NCBI GenBank assembly: GCA_018970325.1
Contig: JAGWWP010000010.1
Span: 1 to 55,342 of the forward strand
Direction: 5' to 3'
Length of the DNA stretch: 55,342 bases
From: Cyanobacteria bacterium REEB446
Lineage (GTDB): Bacteria > Cyanobacteriota > Vampirovibrionia > LMEP-6097
Shown here piece after piece: positions 37,281-45,441 of the stretch. The notes under the pieces were generated by a model. The model searched no databases and was not told the origin of the DNA. It worked only from the letters and a program-made list of their open reading frames with translations. Position 1 is the first letter of the stretch. Each line of letters opens with the position of its first letter. The translations under genes and the position numbers were made by a program.

Positions 37281-37323
37281 ATTTCTGAGTTTAAAAAATT
37301 TAGATATTTGAGGATTAAAGAAA

Positions 37324-37674
37324 ATGAGACACAGAAGAAAGAAAAGAAGAATGGGTAGAGCGGCAGATCAGCGTAAAGCTGCTCTTAGAGCTCTTGCTAC
37401 TAATTTACTGAGAGAAAAGCAGATTAACACTACACTTGCAAATGCAAGAGCAGTTGCTCCAGAAATAGAGAAAGTTATTACTCTTGCTAAGAGAGGAGAC
37501 TTGCACGCTAGAAGACAAGCTGCTTCTTTTATTTTTGATAAAGCAGTGGTTCAAGATCTTTTTGATGCTGTAGTGGATAGATATAAAGAGCAGACTTCTG
37601 GTTACACCAGAATTATTAAGAATGGCTTGCGTAGAGGCGATAACGCTCAGTTAGCGGTTTTACAGTTAGTTTAG
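37324..37674 (+). CDS. rplQ: Large ribosomal subunit protein bL17
   Basis: 50S protein near the tunnel exit. Starts MRHRRKKRRMGRAADQRKAA with normal length 116 aa and the usual GYTRIIKNGLRRGDNAQLAV-type end. Last gene of the block; a strong terminator follows 66 nt later. Confidence 0.97.
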   Translation: MRHRRKKRRMGRAADQRKAALRALATNLLREKQINTTLANARAVAPEIEKVITLAKRGDLHARRQAASFIFDKAVVQDLFDAVVDRYKEQTSGYTRIIKNGLRRGDNAQLAVLQLV

Positions 37675-37740
37675 ATTTGATTTATTTATTTTTTCAATTA
37701 AACACTGCAAATTATTAATCTTTGTTATAAAATGAAGATA

Positions 37741-37780
37741 AGACCATACTTCTCCCCCCCCTGAGTATGGTCTTTTTTTA
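37741..37780 (+). terminator. Rho-independent terminator of the ribosomal operon
   Basis: AGACCATACT (37741-37750) pairs perfectly with AGTATGGTCT (37764-37773), with a C-rich loop, followed by a run of T. It ends the rplQ transcript. The next gene starts only a few bases after it. Confidence 0.93.
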
Positions 37781-37785
37781 TTTTC

Positions 37786-38349
37786 GTGAAATCTAGTTCA
37801 GAATTCATTTTAAAGAGAGCTTCTGTTGATGACGTTGATGCTATTTTTGCGCTCCTAGATTTTTTCGCGTTGCGTAAATTATTATTACCTAAAACTAAAG
37901 ATCAGCTGTACAGGCAGATAAGAGATTTTAGGGTTATTTACAAGATAGGGGCGAAGGACGACGAAAACGAAATTGAAGATTGCGGGCAGTCCCAAAATGG
38001 ACTGATGAATCGCTCTCAGGTAGAGAGTGATATAAAGAACCACTCTCTAATTGCCTGTGCTCATCTTGATATTTTCACAAATCAGCTAGCTGAAGTTAAA
38101 AGTTTAGCTGTTCATGAAGCTTTTCATGGACATGGCTTGGGGCGAATGTTGGTGGAAGACTGTGAGAATGAGGCACGTAGTATGCAAATAAAAACTATTT
38201 TTGCACTGACTTATCAAATAAAATTTTTTGAAAAAATAGGCTATCATTTAGTCGATATTCAAAGCCTTCCAGAGAAGGTGTTTAAAGAGTGCGTGGTCTG
38301 TCCTTTTTATGGTGCCTGTAATGAAAACGCTTTAATAAAGCGTTTGTAG
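37786..38349 (+). CDS. GNAT acetyltransferase, ArgA-like
   Basis: N-acetyltransferase of the kind annotated as amino-acid (glutamate) acetyltransferase, with LPKTKDQLYRQIRDF early, LAEVKSLAVHEAFHGHGLGR (acetyl-CoA loop) at about 101-120, and FEKIGYH. An unusual insertion of about 30 residues (55-85, KDDENEIEDCGQSQNG...) interrupts the strand that leads to SLIACAHLDIF; it is encoded by repeat copy E. The C-terminus has two cysteines (CVVCPFYGAC), typical of this group. GTG start 37786 is barely outside the rplQ terminator, so its own promoter is unclear. Confidence 0.85.
   Translation: MKSSSEFILKRASVDDVDAIFALLDFFALRKLLLPKTKDQLYRQIRDFRVIYKIGAKDDENEIEDCGQSQNGLMNRSQVESDIKNHSLIACAHLDIFTNQLAEVKSLAVHEAFHGHGLGRMLVEDCENEARSMQIKTIFALTYQIKFFEKIGYHLVDIQSLPEKVFKECVVCPFYGACNENALIKRL
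37954..38013 (+). repeat. Dispersed repeat copy E, inside the acetyltransferase
   Basis: AAGGACGACGAAAACGAAAT, then TGAAGATTGCGGGCAGTCCC and AAAATGGACTG, aligns with the family core and with copy K. It is in frame and coincides with the extra segment of the enzyme. Confidence 0.7.
38325..38345 (+). terminator. Perfect 9-bp hairpin at the acetyltransferase 3' end
   Basis: AAACGCTTT (38325-38333) pairs with AAAGCGTTT (38337-38345) across a 3-nt loop, overlapping the last codons. There is no long T-run, so termination is possible but not certain. Confidence 0.4.
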
Positions 38350-38391
38350 AGGATGGTGAAAACGCGGAAATTGGAGTTGTGCAGCAGTCTC
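38349..38391 (+). repeat. Dispersed repeat copy B
   Basis: GAGGATGGTGAAAACGCGGA then AATTGGAGTTGTGCAGCAG then TCTC is the cleanest full-length intergenic copy. It begins at the last base of the acetyltransferase stop codon and ends 2 nt before the convergent aminotransferase stop. Confidence 0.8.
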
Positions 38392-38392
38392 G

Positions 38393-39730
38393 TTAATGAC
38401 TTAATGATTTAGTCATCGCATCTGCTTTTAATGCATCTTTATTTTGCTTGAAAAATTCTTTAAGAGTTTCGCAGACAAAGAGAATCTGTTCTTGCTTTAG
38501 CTCTGGGTGTACTGGTATGGAAAGTACTGAATGAGAGGCTTTTCTGGCATTAGGATAATCGGAAGGCTTATAGTTAAAGTGCTTATAGACTTCTTGTAAA
38601 TGTAAAGCGACTGGATAGTAAATCTCAGAACCGATTTCATGAGATGCTAGAAACTCTTTAAGCTGGTCTCTTAATTTACTAGAATCCTCTAAATGACTGC
38701 CGACTAAGATGCTGAACTGATGAAAAATATGCGAACTATAATCTGCGATCTTTGGTAACTTTATAAACTCCTCTGCTTCAAGCTCTGCGAGTTCTTTAAA
38801 GTAAAGTTCCGCATTGATCATGCGTTGTTTGTTCCATTTATCAATTAAATCAATCTTTATATTTAAGATAGCAGCCTGAATTTCATCTAACCTACTGTTT
38901 ACACCAAGCTCAAGGTGATAATATCTGCGTTCAGAACCATGGGCTTTAATTCGTCTAAGTCTTTTAGCAAGCTCATCTGAATTAGTACAGATTAAGCCAC
39001 CATCTCCAGCACAGGAAAGATTTTTGGTCGGATAAAAGCTGAAAGTCCCAATGTCGCCCATAGTGCCAGCTTTAGCTTTATTGAAATAATTAGGGGCGTG
39101 TAGCGGAACTCCAATTTCTGCGTTTTCATCGTCCTCATGATCCTCATGTACCTTGAGTACACTGCGGTCATTCATCCTCTTCAGCCTTGAACTTGTTCGT
39201 TCGGCTACACTCCCATCAAAATTTAAACTGCTATAAGTAGCACCAAAGGCTTGAGCAGTATCTTCGATAACTTTTAAATTATATTCTTGAGCGATAGATA
39301 GTATCTCATCCATCGGGCAGCATTGGCCAAACAAGTGAACAACAATTATAGCTTTAGTTTTAGAGTTAATTTTTTCTCTAAGTTTTTTAGGGTCTATGTT
39401 AAAAGTTTTTAAATCTATATCTGCAAATACTGGAGTCGCTCCAGCTTGGTCTATGGACTCTGAGCTTGCAATGTAAGTGAATGGAGTAGTAATAACTTCG
39501 TCACCAGCTTTAATATCTAAAGCGAGTAATGATATGTAAAGTGCATCTGAACCATTTGCACAGGAGATAGTGTGTTTCACTGAAAGGTACTCAGCAGCCT
39601 TAAGTTCAAATGACTTAACCTGCTCTCCCATAATATAGTTACCACTGCGCAGAACGTTAAGAACAACAGGCTCAACTTGGTCTTGAATCTGTCGGTACTG
39701 AGCGGGCAGGTCTAGTAAAGGTACTTTCAA
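38393..39730 (-). CDS. DegT/DnrJ/EryC1/StrS aminotransferase
   Basis: PLP-dependent sugar aminotransferase that makes amino sugars for surface polysaccharides. The family order is clear: LDLPAQYRQI, GNYIMGEQVKSFE, ANGSDALYISL, VIEDTAQAFGA (161-ish), and the PLP lysine K236 in SFYPTKNL, then GDGG and GVNSRLDEIQAAIL. Length 445 aa against the usual 370-400. The excess is an insertion at about 167-218, between AFGATY and AKAGTMGD, encoded by 39076-39232 and made of two repeat units. TTG start overlaps the stop of a 33-aa gene (TTGA). The sugar substrate is unknown. Confidence 0.92.
   Translation of the reverse strand: MKVPLLDLPAQYRQIQDQVEPVVLNVLRSGNYIMGEQVKSFELKAAEYLSVKHTISCANGSDALYISLLALDIKAGDEVITTPFTYIASSESIDQAGATPVFADIDLKTFNIDPKKLREKINSKTKAIIVVHLFGQCCPMDEILSIAQEYNLKVIEDTAQAFGATYSSLNFDGSVAERTSSRLKRMNDRSVLKVHEDHEDDENAEIGVPLHAPNYFNKAKAGTMGDIGTFSFYPTKNLSCAGDGGLICTNSDELAKRLRRIKAHGSERRYYHLELGVNSRLDEIQAAILNIKIDLIDKWNKQRMINAELYFKELAELEAEEFIKLPKIADYSSHIFHQFSILVGSHLEDSSKLRDQLKEFLASHEIGSEIYYPVALHLQEVYKHFNYKPSDYPNARKASHSVLSIPVHPELKQEQILFVCETLKEFFKQNKDALKADAMTKSLSH
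39107..39179 (-). repeat. Dispersed repeat copy D, two units inside DegT gene
   Basis: Unit 1 (39158-39179, minus) reads GAGGATGAATGACCGCAGTG and matches copy H. Unit 2 (39107-39136, minus) reads GAGGACGATGAAAACGCAGA then AATTGGAGTT and matches copies A, B and C. Both are in frame with the aminotransferase. Confidence 0.8.
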
Positions 39731-39828
39731 GCTTTGGCTGATTTAGCTTTCTTCTGTTTTCTCTTAAGTAGTTTTGCTGCTCTTTTTACGCCAGCTTGCT
39801 GTTTATCAGGGTTAATCTTTTTAGACAT
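39727..39828 (-). CDS. Small basic protein, 33 aa
   Basis: MSKKINPDKQQAGVKRAAKL then a Lys-rich tail (LKRKQKKAKSAKA). 13 of 33 residues are Lys or Arg. The ATG at 39828 has AGGT about 8 nt upstream, and the TGA overlaps the TTG start of the aminotransferase gene, so the two are translationally coupled. The composition suggests nucleic-acid or ribosome binding. No family recognised. Confidence 0.6.
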   Translation of the reverse strand: MSKKINPDKQQAGVKRAAKLLKRKQKKAKSAKA

Positions 39829-39847
39829 CTTACAACCTCGGAAAAAA

Positions 39848-41182
39848 TTATCTTAGCACATCACTTAATCCCAAATACTTAAAGAAACTGGGAAATGAAG
39901 TATTCACGAATTCGCTTTTTAATATCTCTACAGGTTTCGCTGAATGTAAGCCAGCTATAGCTGAACTCATGGCAATACGGTGGTCTCCCTTGCTGTCTAT
40001 AACTACTATCGAAGCATCACCCCCAGGGAAATCTCTTCCCGCAAGACCTTCAATGATCATTCCATCATCAGTCTCTTCGACATTTACGCCAAGCCCTTTA
40101 AGCATGTTCACGGTAGTGGCTATTCTGTTAGATTCTTTAACTTTAAGCTCTTCAGCGTTTTTAATAACAGTAGTGCCTTGAGCTTGAGCTGCAAGAATAG
40201 CTATAACTGGAATCTCGTCAATAAGGCGAGGAATAATATCTCCGCTTATTTCACAAGCTTTTATATTAGAGCTTTTTAGGATAATGTCTGCGATAGGTTC
40301 CTTGCCTTCTTCTCGAAGATTGTGAATGCTAAAATCGACGTTCATCATCGTCAATACATCAATAATGCCAGTGCGGGTAGGGTTTATGCCGACATTTAAT
40401 AGTTCGACTTCAGCATCTTCTACTATCGCTGCTGCAACCATAAAGAAACTAGCACTTGATATGTCACCAGGGACTTTTACTCTCTGTGCTTGGAGTGGCT
40501 TTTCTGGTCTTCTGATGCTTACTTCTAGGCTGCCGTGATGATAAGAGATGGGGGACTGGAAATAATCAAGCATTCGTTCAGAATGATCTCTGGATTTTTC
40601 TGGCTCAATGATAGTGGTTACACCATCTGCGCTTAAACCAGCTAGTAATAGTGAAGATTTTACTTGAGCTGATGAGACGGGTGACTTATAGCTAATGCCT
40701 TTTAAATTAGATGTGCCGTGAATGATAAGCGGGGCTTTGCCTTCAGAAGATTCTATGTTCGCCCCCATTAAAGATAGTGGATCTATAACTCTTTTCATCG
40801 GTCTAGAGCTGAGTGATTCATCACCAGTGAGAACTGACTTGAAATCAAGTCCAGAGAATAATCCAGTAAGTAAACGCATTCCAGTTCCAGAATTACCTAA
40901 ATAAATATCATTATTCGGAGCTCTTAAAAATTCCATGCCTTTTCCGTGAATTTTTACGATGGGATTTTCGGGGTCATGAAAATTAGTCTCTATTTCGACG
41001 CCTAAGTTTTCAAAAGCTTTCTGAGTACATATACAATCTTCACCATTTAAAAAATTAGTTATTTCAGTCTTACCCTTAGCGATAGAGCCTAGAATGATAG
41101 AACGATGTGAAATCGATTTATCACCAGGAATCTTTATGGTTTTTTTAAAAACTTTCTGTTTATTGATTATGGGATTAGACAT
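39848..41182 (-). CDS. aroA: 3-phosphoshikimate 1-carboxyvinyltransferase (EPSP synthase)
   Basis: Shikimate pathway enzyme joining shikimate-3-phosphate and PEP. Motifs: PGDKSISHRSIILGS near the N-terminus, LGNSGTGMRLLTGL, the SSAQVKSSLLLAGL block, the ESNR signature in KVKESNRIATT and DHRIAMS. 444 aa, normal. It overlaps the flavodoxin gene by 8 bp, so the two are co-translated. The GNSGTGMRL form is that of class II-like enzymes (judged from memory). Confidence 0.96.
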   Translation of the reverse strand: MSNPIINKQKVFKKTIKIPGDKSISHRSIILGSIAKGKTEITNFLNGEDCICTQKAFENLGVEIETNFHDPENPIVKIHGKGMEFLRAPNNDIYLGNSGTGMRLLTGLFSGLDFKSVLTGDESLSSRPMKRVIDPLSLMGANIESSEGKAPLIIHGTSNLKGISYKSPVSSAQVKSSLLLAGLSADGVTTIIEPEKSRDHSERMLDYFQSPISYHHGSLEVSIRRPEKPLQAQRVKVPGDISSASFFMVAAAIVEDAEVELLNVGINPTRTGIIDVLTMMNVDFSIHNLREEGKEPIADIILKSSNIKACEISGDIIPRLIDEIPVIAILAAQAQGTTVIKNAEELKVKESNRIATTVNMLKGLGVNVEETDDGMIIEGLAGRDFPGGDASIVVIDSKGDHRIAMSSAIAGLHSAKPVEILKSEFVNTSFPSFFKYLGLSDVLR

Positions 41183-41621
41183 TTTTCAAAACCTCATCTT
41201 TCCATGCAGAAAAATGATCTTGAAAATCAGTATCTAAATCTTTTCTAGCTAAAAATCTCGTCGCGCCAAGTCTTTCTAAATGACCATCTAGTCTGCGGCC
41301 GCAGCCACAGAAATCTACATAGCTTTTATCTCCTAGGGCTAGAATGTGAAAACGTAATTTATCTAATTTCACTTCGTCTTCTTCTGCTGTATAAATGGTT
41401 TCACAGAATTTTTCTGCATCCGCGGGTGCATCACCGTCTCCCCAAGTGGAAATGACTACGACGCAGTTTTCGATAGATTTTAAATCACTGATGTTTTTTT
41501 GAGAAGCTGCGGATAGTTCCACATCGTGTCCCTTAGCTTTAGCGGCTTTCGCAAATTCATCTGCGAGTGACTCGGAATTACCAGTCTCGGTGCCGTATAG
41601 AACAGTGATTTTTTTACCCAT
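41175..41621 (-). CDS. Flavodoxin-domain protein
   Basis: FMN-binding electron carrier of 148 aa. Phosphate loop TVLYGTETGNSESLA (about 5-19), the ISTWGDGDAPADAEKF stretch around the isoalloxazine site and ALGDKSYVDFCGCGRRLDGHL. The sequence is closer to the FMN domain of sulfite reductase or P450 reductase flavoproteins than to short-chain flavodoxins. Upstream of aroA with overlap. The partner is unknown; EPSP pathway enzymes such as chorismate synthase need reduced FMN, which is a possible reason for the pairing. Confidence 0.88.
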   Translation of the reverse strand: MGKKITVLYGTETGNSESLADEFAKAAKAKGHDVELSAASQKNISDLKSIENCVVVISTWGDGDAPADAEKFCETIYTAEEDEVKLDKLRFHILALGDKSYVDFCGCGRRLDGHLERLGATRFLARKDLDTDFQDHFSAWKDEVLKNV

Positions 41622-41730
41622 AAGCTAAATTATATCAGTCTCTGAAATTAGGTATTTAATCTATTCGTAAAAGACTCATTGATTCATTGTCAGGGTCGAA
41701 AAATGCCTTTAAACATTCTCCAGTCGATTC

Positions 41731-42537
41731 TTAAATAGTCGGATCAAAAATGTTATCGCTGATGCTTGATTGCGCAGCATTTTCTTGCGTATTCTTTTTA
41801 AGCTTCTGGCTGAGAGCCTCTTTAATTAAAAGGCGGATCTTTACGGATTCAGGGTGATCCAATTTTCGTGGATGCTCTGCTTCTAGCTGAATATCTAAAA
41901 CTTTTTCACTGTTAACATTCATGACTACTATTCTGCTCGCAAGTAAAAGAGCTTCATCTACACTGTGCGTAACAAATAATATGGTCTGCTGAAGTTCTAT
42001 CCAGATCTTAATTAATTCATTCTGTAAATTTCTACGCGACCAATCATCCAAGGCTCCAAGAGGCTCATCCAGTAAAAGGATCTCAGGCTGCACGGCTAAA
42101 GCTCTCGCTATGGCTACTCGCTGCTGCATGCCACCAGAAATCTCATGAATTCGTGCTCTAGAGTGTCCTACTAAATCTACGAGTTCAAGATAGCGAATGG
42201 CTTGCATAAAACATTCTTGGCGATTAGGAATTTTCTTTTTTAAGCCGAAGCTGACATTCTCAATTACATTTAGCCACGGGAATAATGCATAATCCTGAAA
42301 AACTATGGCTCTTTTAATATCTGGCTTTAAAATTTTTTCGTCATTAAGTAAAACTGAGCCAGTATAGTTTTTCTCAAAGCCCGCAAGAATATTTAGAAGA
42401 GAACTTTTACCGCAACCAGAAGGACCTAATATGCAAACAAATTCTCCTTTATTTACAGATAGATCAAAATCATTAAAAAGATTTTTGGTAAAACCATTCG
42501 ACTTGAATTTTAAATTTAATTTATCTATTTTTAGCAT
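41731..42537 (-). CDS. ABC importer ATPase, nitrate/sulfonate/taurine type
   Basis: ATPase with Walker A GPSGCGKSS (about 37-45), Q-loop VFQDYALFPWLNVIENV, signature ISGGMQQRVAIARAL, Walker B ILLLDEPLGALD and H-loop FVTHS. The WLNV and DDWSRR features are those of the SsuB/TauB/NrtD group. 268 aa. It follows the permease gene by 47 bp. No substrate-binding protein is encoded nearby, so the imported compound cannot be named. Confidence 0.9.
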   Translation of the reverse strand: MLKIDKLNLKFKSNGFTKNLFNDFDLSVNKGEFVCILGPSGCGKSSLLNILAGFEKNYTGSVLLNDEKILKPDIKRAIVFQDYALFPWLNVIENVSFGLKKKIPNRQECFMQAIRYLELVDLVGHSRARIHEISGGMQQRVAIARALAVQPEILLLDEPLGALDDWSRRNLQNELIKIWIELQQTILFVTHSVDEALLLASRIVVMNVNSEKVLDIQLEAEHPRKLDHPESVKIRLLIKEALSQKLKKNTQENAAQSSISDNIFDPTI

Positions 42538-42584
42538 CGTAATATTAGTAAGCGAATGAGTGGATAATTTAAAGTTAAATGAAA

Positions 42585-43346
42585 TTAAGAATAGTGATTT
42601 ACGCTCTCCTCTAGTTTTCTAAATAAAATATTATCAGCGACGTAGCCAATTACAGCGATGATCAACATCATAGCAATTACTTCTGACATATCAGAGAGGC
42701 TTCTGCCAAGCTCCAGGGTCTGACCTAAGCCAGAGCCGTTAATGAATAGCTCTCCAGCTATTAACGCTCGCCAAGCGAACGCCCAGCTAAGTCTCAGGCT
42801 ACTGATTAACTGAGGAAGTATCGCTGGAATTATAATACGTTTATAGAGATCAAAGGATTCACATCCAAGCGAGCGTCCAGCGAGTATTAATTTAGGAGGA
42901 ATATTTTTTACAGCGTTCTGCACACCAAGTGAGCATGGGATAAAAGCTTCTAGGATAACTATAAACAATACAGCTGACTCAGAGATCCCAAACCAAAGCA
43001 ATGCTAAAGGAACCCAAGCCACGCTTGGGATTGATTGTAAAGCTGTCAGGCTTTCTCCGATGCTGTTACTTAGCTGTTTGAAGCGTGAAATAGCCAGACC
43101 TAAAAGGCTTCCTATGATAACTGCGGTGAAATAGCCTATGAGTACTCGCTTTGAAGACTGAAACAAAGCTGGAAAGTAAGCACCATCCAAAAAGCCTCGT
43201 TTAAGAGTATTAAGTACCATTGAGGGGCTGGGTAAAAGATATGGCGGATAAATTTCAAGTTTACAAATTACGTACCAGAGCAGTAATAAGCTAAGTAAAA
43301 AAATCACTCTTGTTTGAGAGCTTTTTCCTGATTTCTCAGTCATCAA
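42585..43346 (-). CDS. ABC importer permease, SsuC/TauC type
   Basis: Inner-membrane permease of 253 aa with about six hydrophobic spans. The cytoplasmic EAA loop is present as KNIPPKLILAGRSLGCESFDLYKRIIIPAILP. The region LLPSPSMVLNTLKRG near the N-terminus is typical for the nitrate/sulfonate/taurine group. Co-directional with the 97-aa gene upstream (6-bp gap) and the ATPase downstream. Confidence 0.9.
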   Translation of the reverse strand: MMTEKSGKSSQTRVIFLLSLLLLWYVICKLEIYPPYLLPSPSMVLNTLKRGFLDGAYFPALFQSSKRVLIGYFTAVIIGSLLGLAISRFKQLSNSIGESLTALQSIPSVAWVPLALLWFGISESAVLFIVILEAFIPCSLGVQNAVKNIPPKLILAGRSLGCESFDLYKRIIIPAILPQLISSLRLSWAFAWRALIAGELFINGSGLGQTLELGRSLSDMSEVIAMMLIIAVIGYVADNILFRKLEESVNHYS

Positions 43347-43352
43347 TAAAAA

Positions 43353-43646
43353 TTATATCGGTTTATCCTGTTTTGGATTGAGCTTAATTATGGAAATTCG
43401 CCCTCGATTAACAGTAGAAGTTATTTCACCATAAGTACAATTTTCCTCAAGTAGAGTCCTTATGGGATTCTCTATATCTTGAGCATTAGAACGTACTTGT
43501 GGTGGCATGGTTTTAAAATAATTTATTTTAGTTGCCATCTCTTCTTTAGTCTTATTAGTAAGAAGCGGAAGGTCACTGAGTTTACGTCTTTTAGGGTTCG
43601 TATCTGATTTTGGATTATTATCGTTTTCGTTATTTCCTGAATTCAT
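43353..43646 (-). CDS. Hypothetical protein, 97 aa
   Basis: No family recognised. The first ~20 residues are an Asn/Lys-rich low-complexity stretch (SGNNENDNNPKSDTNPKRR). Residues 35-95 look globular: KEEMATKINYFKTMPPQVRS, then IRTLLEENCTYGEITSTVNRG, which could be a helix-turn-helix-like segment (speculative). There is no signal peptide. First gene before the ABC permease, 6-bp gap. Confidence 0.6.
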   Translation of the reverse strand: MNSGNNENDNNPKSDTNPKRRKLSDLPLLTNKTKEEMATKINYFKTMPPQVRSNAQDIENPIRTLLEENCTYGEITSTVNRGRISIIKLNPKQDKPI

Positions 43647-43761
43647 TTTTAAAGCGTTTATAATCTCTTACCCCTAAAATGGGCATAGAAAACTAAAGTT
43701 GATACAAATTTAACACTTATGTTAACAAAGTTTTCTATAATATAATTAAAGTCAAAGTTTT

Positions 43762-44583
43762 ATGGATAAGAGTCTTGAGCTTTCTGAGAGTCAAATTAAA
43801 GGTTTTGTGAATCTGCTGAAGGATTCGGAGGAAAAGGTTTTGTCTTTAATGGCTCAACAGGTCTCTAATATGAGTCCAGACTCATTAAAGATGATAGAAG
43901 ATTTAGCACAGAAGTCTAATGATGTAGACCTTTTAGATAACTGGTATCACGCTTCAAGGTTAAGCTTGAAATATATGATAGAAGACTGGAAAAGGCTTCA
44001 TTGTCAGGATTTAGAGAGGGGTTTGTTCTTGATATCAAGAATATATACGCCGTATTTAAATGAACAGAGATATACTGAAATTTTAGATTCTTATGCAAAT
44101 CGTGCAGCAGAGAAGCTTTCTACTAAATCTACTAGCGATGAAGCTGTAGAAGCTATTAATAAAGTGCTATTTGAGGAAGAGAGATTCTCTGGTAATCAAG
44201 CTAATTACTATGATATTAGAAATAACTTTATTCATACTGTTATAGATACTAAGCTTGGTAACCCTATAGTTCTTTCATCTATCTATATGCTGGTAGCTAA
44301 GAGACTGAAAGTTCCTGTAAGTGGTATTGGTGCACCAGGACATTTTATTGTTAAATTCGCAGATCAGCTTATAGACCCGTTCTTCTCTGGCAGAAGAATT
44401 ACGAAAGAAGAGTGTGTGATTAGAGCTCAAGAGTTAAGCGTGTTTTGGCGTGATGAATATTTAGATCCTATTGAAGATTCTTTTATTATCGCTCGCTGTG
44501 TAAGAAACTTAATAGCCATTTATAAGCGTAATAATGAATTAGATAAAGCTTCTGATGTTTCTGAATTATTGAAACTGATTTAG
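43762..44583 (+). CDS. SirB1-family transglutaminase-like protein
   Basis: Matches the SirB1/transglutaminase-like fold. Typical stretch EERFSGNQANYYDIRNNFIH, then GNPIVLSSIYMLVAKRLKVP and GIGAPGHFIVKF with the conserved His. The position where classical transglutaminases have Cys is Ser/Leu here, as in many SirB1 proteins, so it is probably not a peptidase. 273 aa with helical ends. Its function in the cell is unknown. It converges with the next gene with an 18-bp overlap. Confidence 0.82.
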   Translation: MDKSLELSESQIKGFVNLLKDSEEKVLSLMAQQVSNMSPDSLKMIEDLAQKSNDVDLLDNWYHASRLSLKYMIEDWKRLHCQDLERGLFLISRIYTPYLNEQRYTEILDSYANRAAEKLSTKSTSDEAVEAINKVLFEEERFSGNQANYYDIRNNFIHTVIDTKLGNPIVLSSIYMLVAKRLKVPVSGIGAPGHFIVKFADQLIDPFFSGRRITKEECVIRAQELSVFWRDEYLDPIEDSFIIARCVRNLIAIYKRNNELDKASDVSELLKLI

Positions 44584-45441
44584 GCTAACTATCCACTGTG
44601 GAAATACATAACCAAATCTAGTAGATCTAGTTAGTATTTTCATGATTGGGCGATAGATTCTGATATCTTCAATGAGCCATAGTGAGCGCATTCTATTTTG
44701 GTTCAGTCTCGCCATCTCAAAATAAGCCTGAGAATCAGTTTTCGAATCATAGGCTAGTAATCCCATGATCCTATATGCTTCTGCGAGTTCGTAAAAATCA
44801 AGAGTCTGAGGAAAGGCTATTTCACTAAACTTTTCTATAATATTTAGAGAAATTTTTCGCGCTTCTTGCCTTGTAGCTTCAGTTTTAAGGAAATATAAAT
44901 ATTCAAGTCTGCTTGGAAAGTAGGGACTGCGGTTATCAATTTTACTTAGAAGTTCGTTATAAATAAATTCTCTGATTTCATGATCATTTAAATCTAATTT
45001 ATTCTCTCCATAAAATGCTTTCTTAAGCTCTATATGAGCTTTTTCGATGTTTGTGAGGCCGTAAGCTTTAGCTGCTTCAAAATCTTGGTCGAAGATAAGC
45101 AGAGACTTGAGATCATTCTTGAATTTATTATTTTTTGGAAATTTTTTAGTGGCATATTCGAGAAGTGGATAAACTCTTTGAATATCTCCATAAGCTATAA
45201 GTGCTGTGGTGAAAGCTTCTAGATTCTCTTCATCATTAATTTTCAGGGAATCGTATTTATTAAAATCATTAATCACTTCATCAAGATTGCCAGTGAGTAA
45301 GAGATCTAAATTTTTTTCTGCGGTATTTAGTTTAGGTTTAGAAGCTTTAACTGTATAATTCGTATCGAATACGCTGATTATAGAAAACTCTGCTATAAAG
45401 AAGCAGATAAGGGCTATAAAGAATCTGCTGAGCTTGTTCAT
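44566..45441 (-). CDS. Secreted or membrane-anchored helical-repeat protein
   Basis: 291 aa, no named family. An N-terminal signal or anchor (RFFIALICFFIAEFSIISVF, about 6-25) is followed by an all-helical region with TPR-like spacing (AYGDIQRVYPLLEYATKKFP and LDFYELAEAYRIMGLLAYDS). Overlaps the tatD stop by ATGA, so it is translated with tatD. Periplasmic location is inferred. Confidence 0.65.
   Translation of the reverse strand: MNKLSRFFIALICFFIAEFSIISVFDTNYTVKASKPKLNTAEKNLDLLLTGNLDEVINDFNKYDSLKINDEENLEAFTTALIAYGDIQRVYPLLEYATKKFPKNNKFKNDLKSLLIFDQDFEAAKAYGLTNIEKAHIELKKAFYGENKLDLNDHEIREFIYNELLSKIDNRSPYFPSRLEYLYFLKTEATRQEARKISLNIIEKFSEIAFPQTLDFYELAEAYRIMGLLAYDSKTDSQAYFEMARLNQNRMRSLWLIEDIRIYRPIMKILTRSTRFGYVFPQWIVSLNQFQ

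Noticed and set aside
43600-43640. AACGAAAACGATAAT at the start of the 97-aa gene as another repeat copy
   Set aside because: Explained by Asn/Glu/Asp codon repetition; no further alignment on either side.
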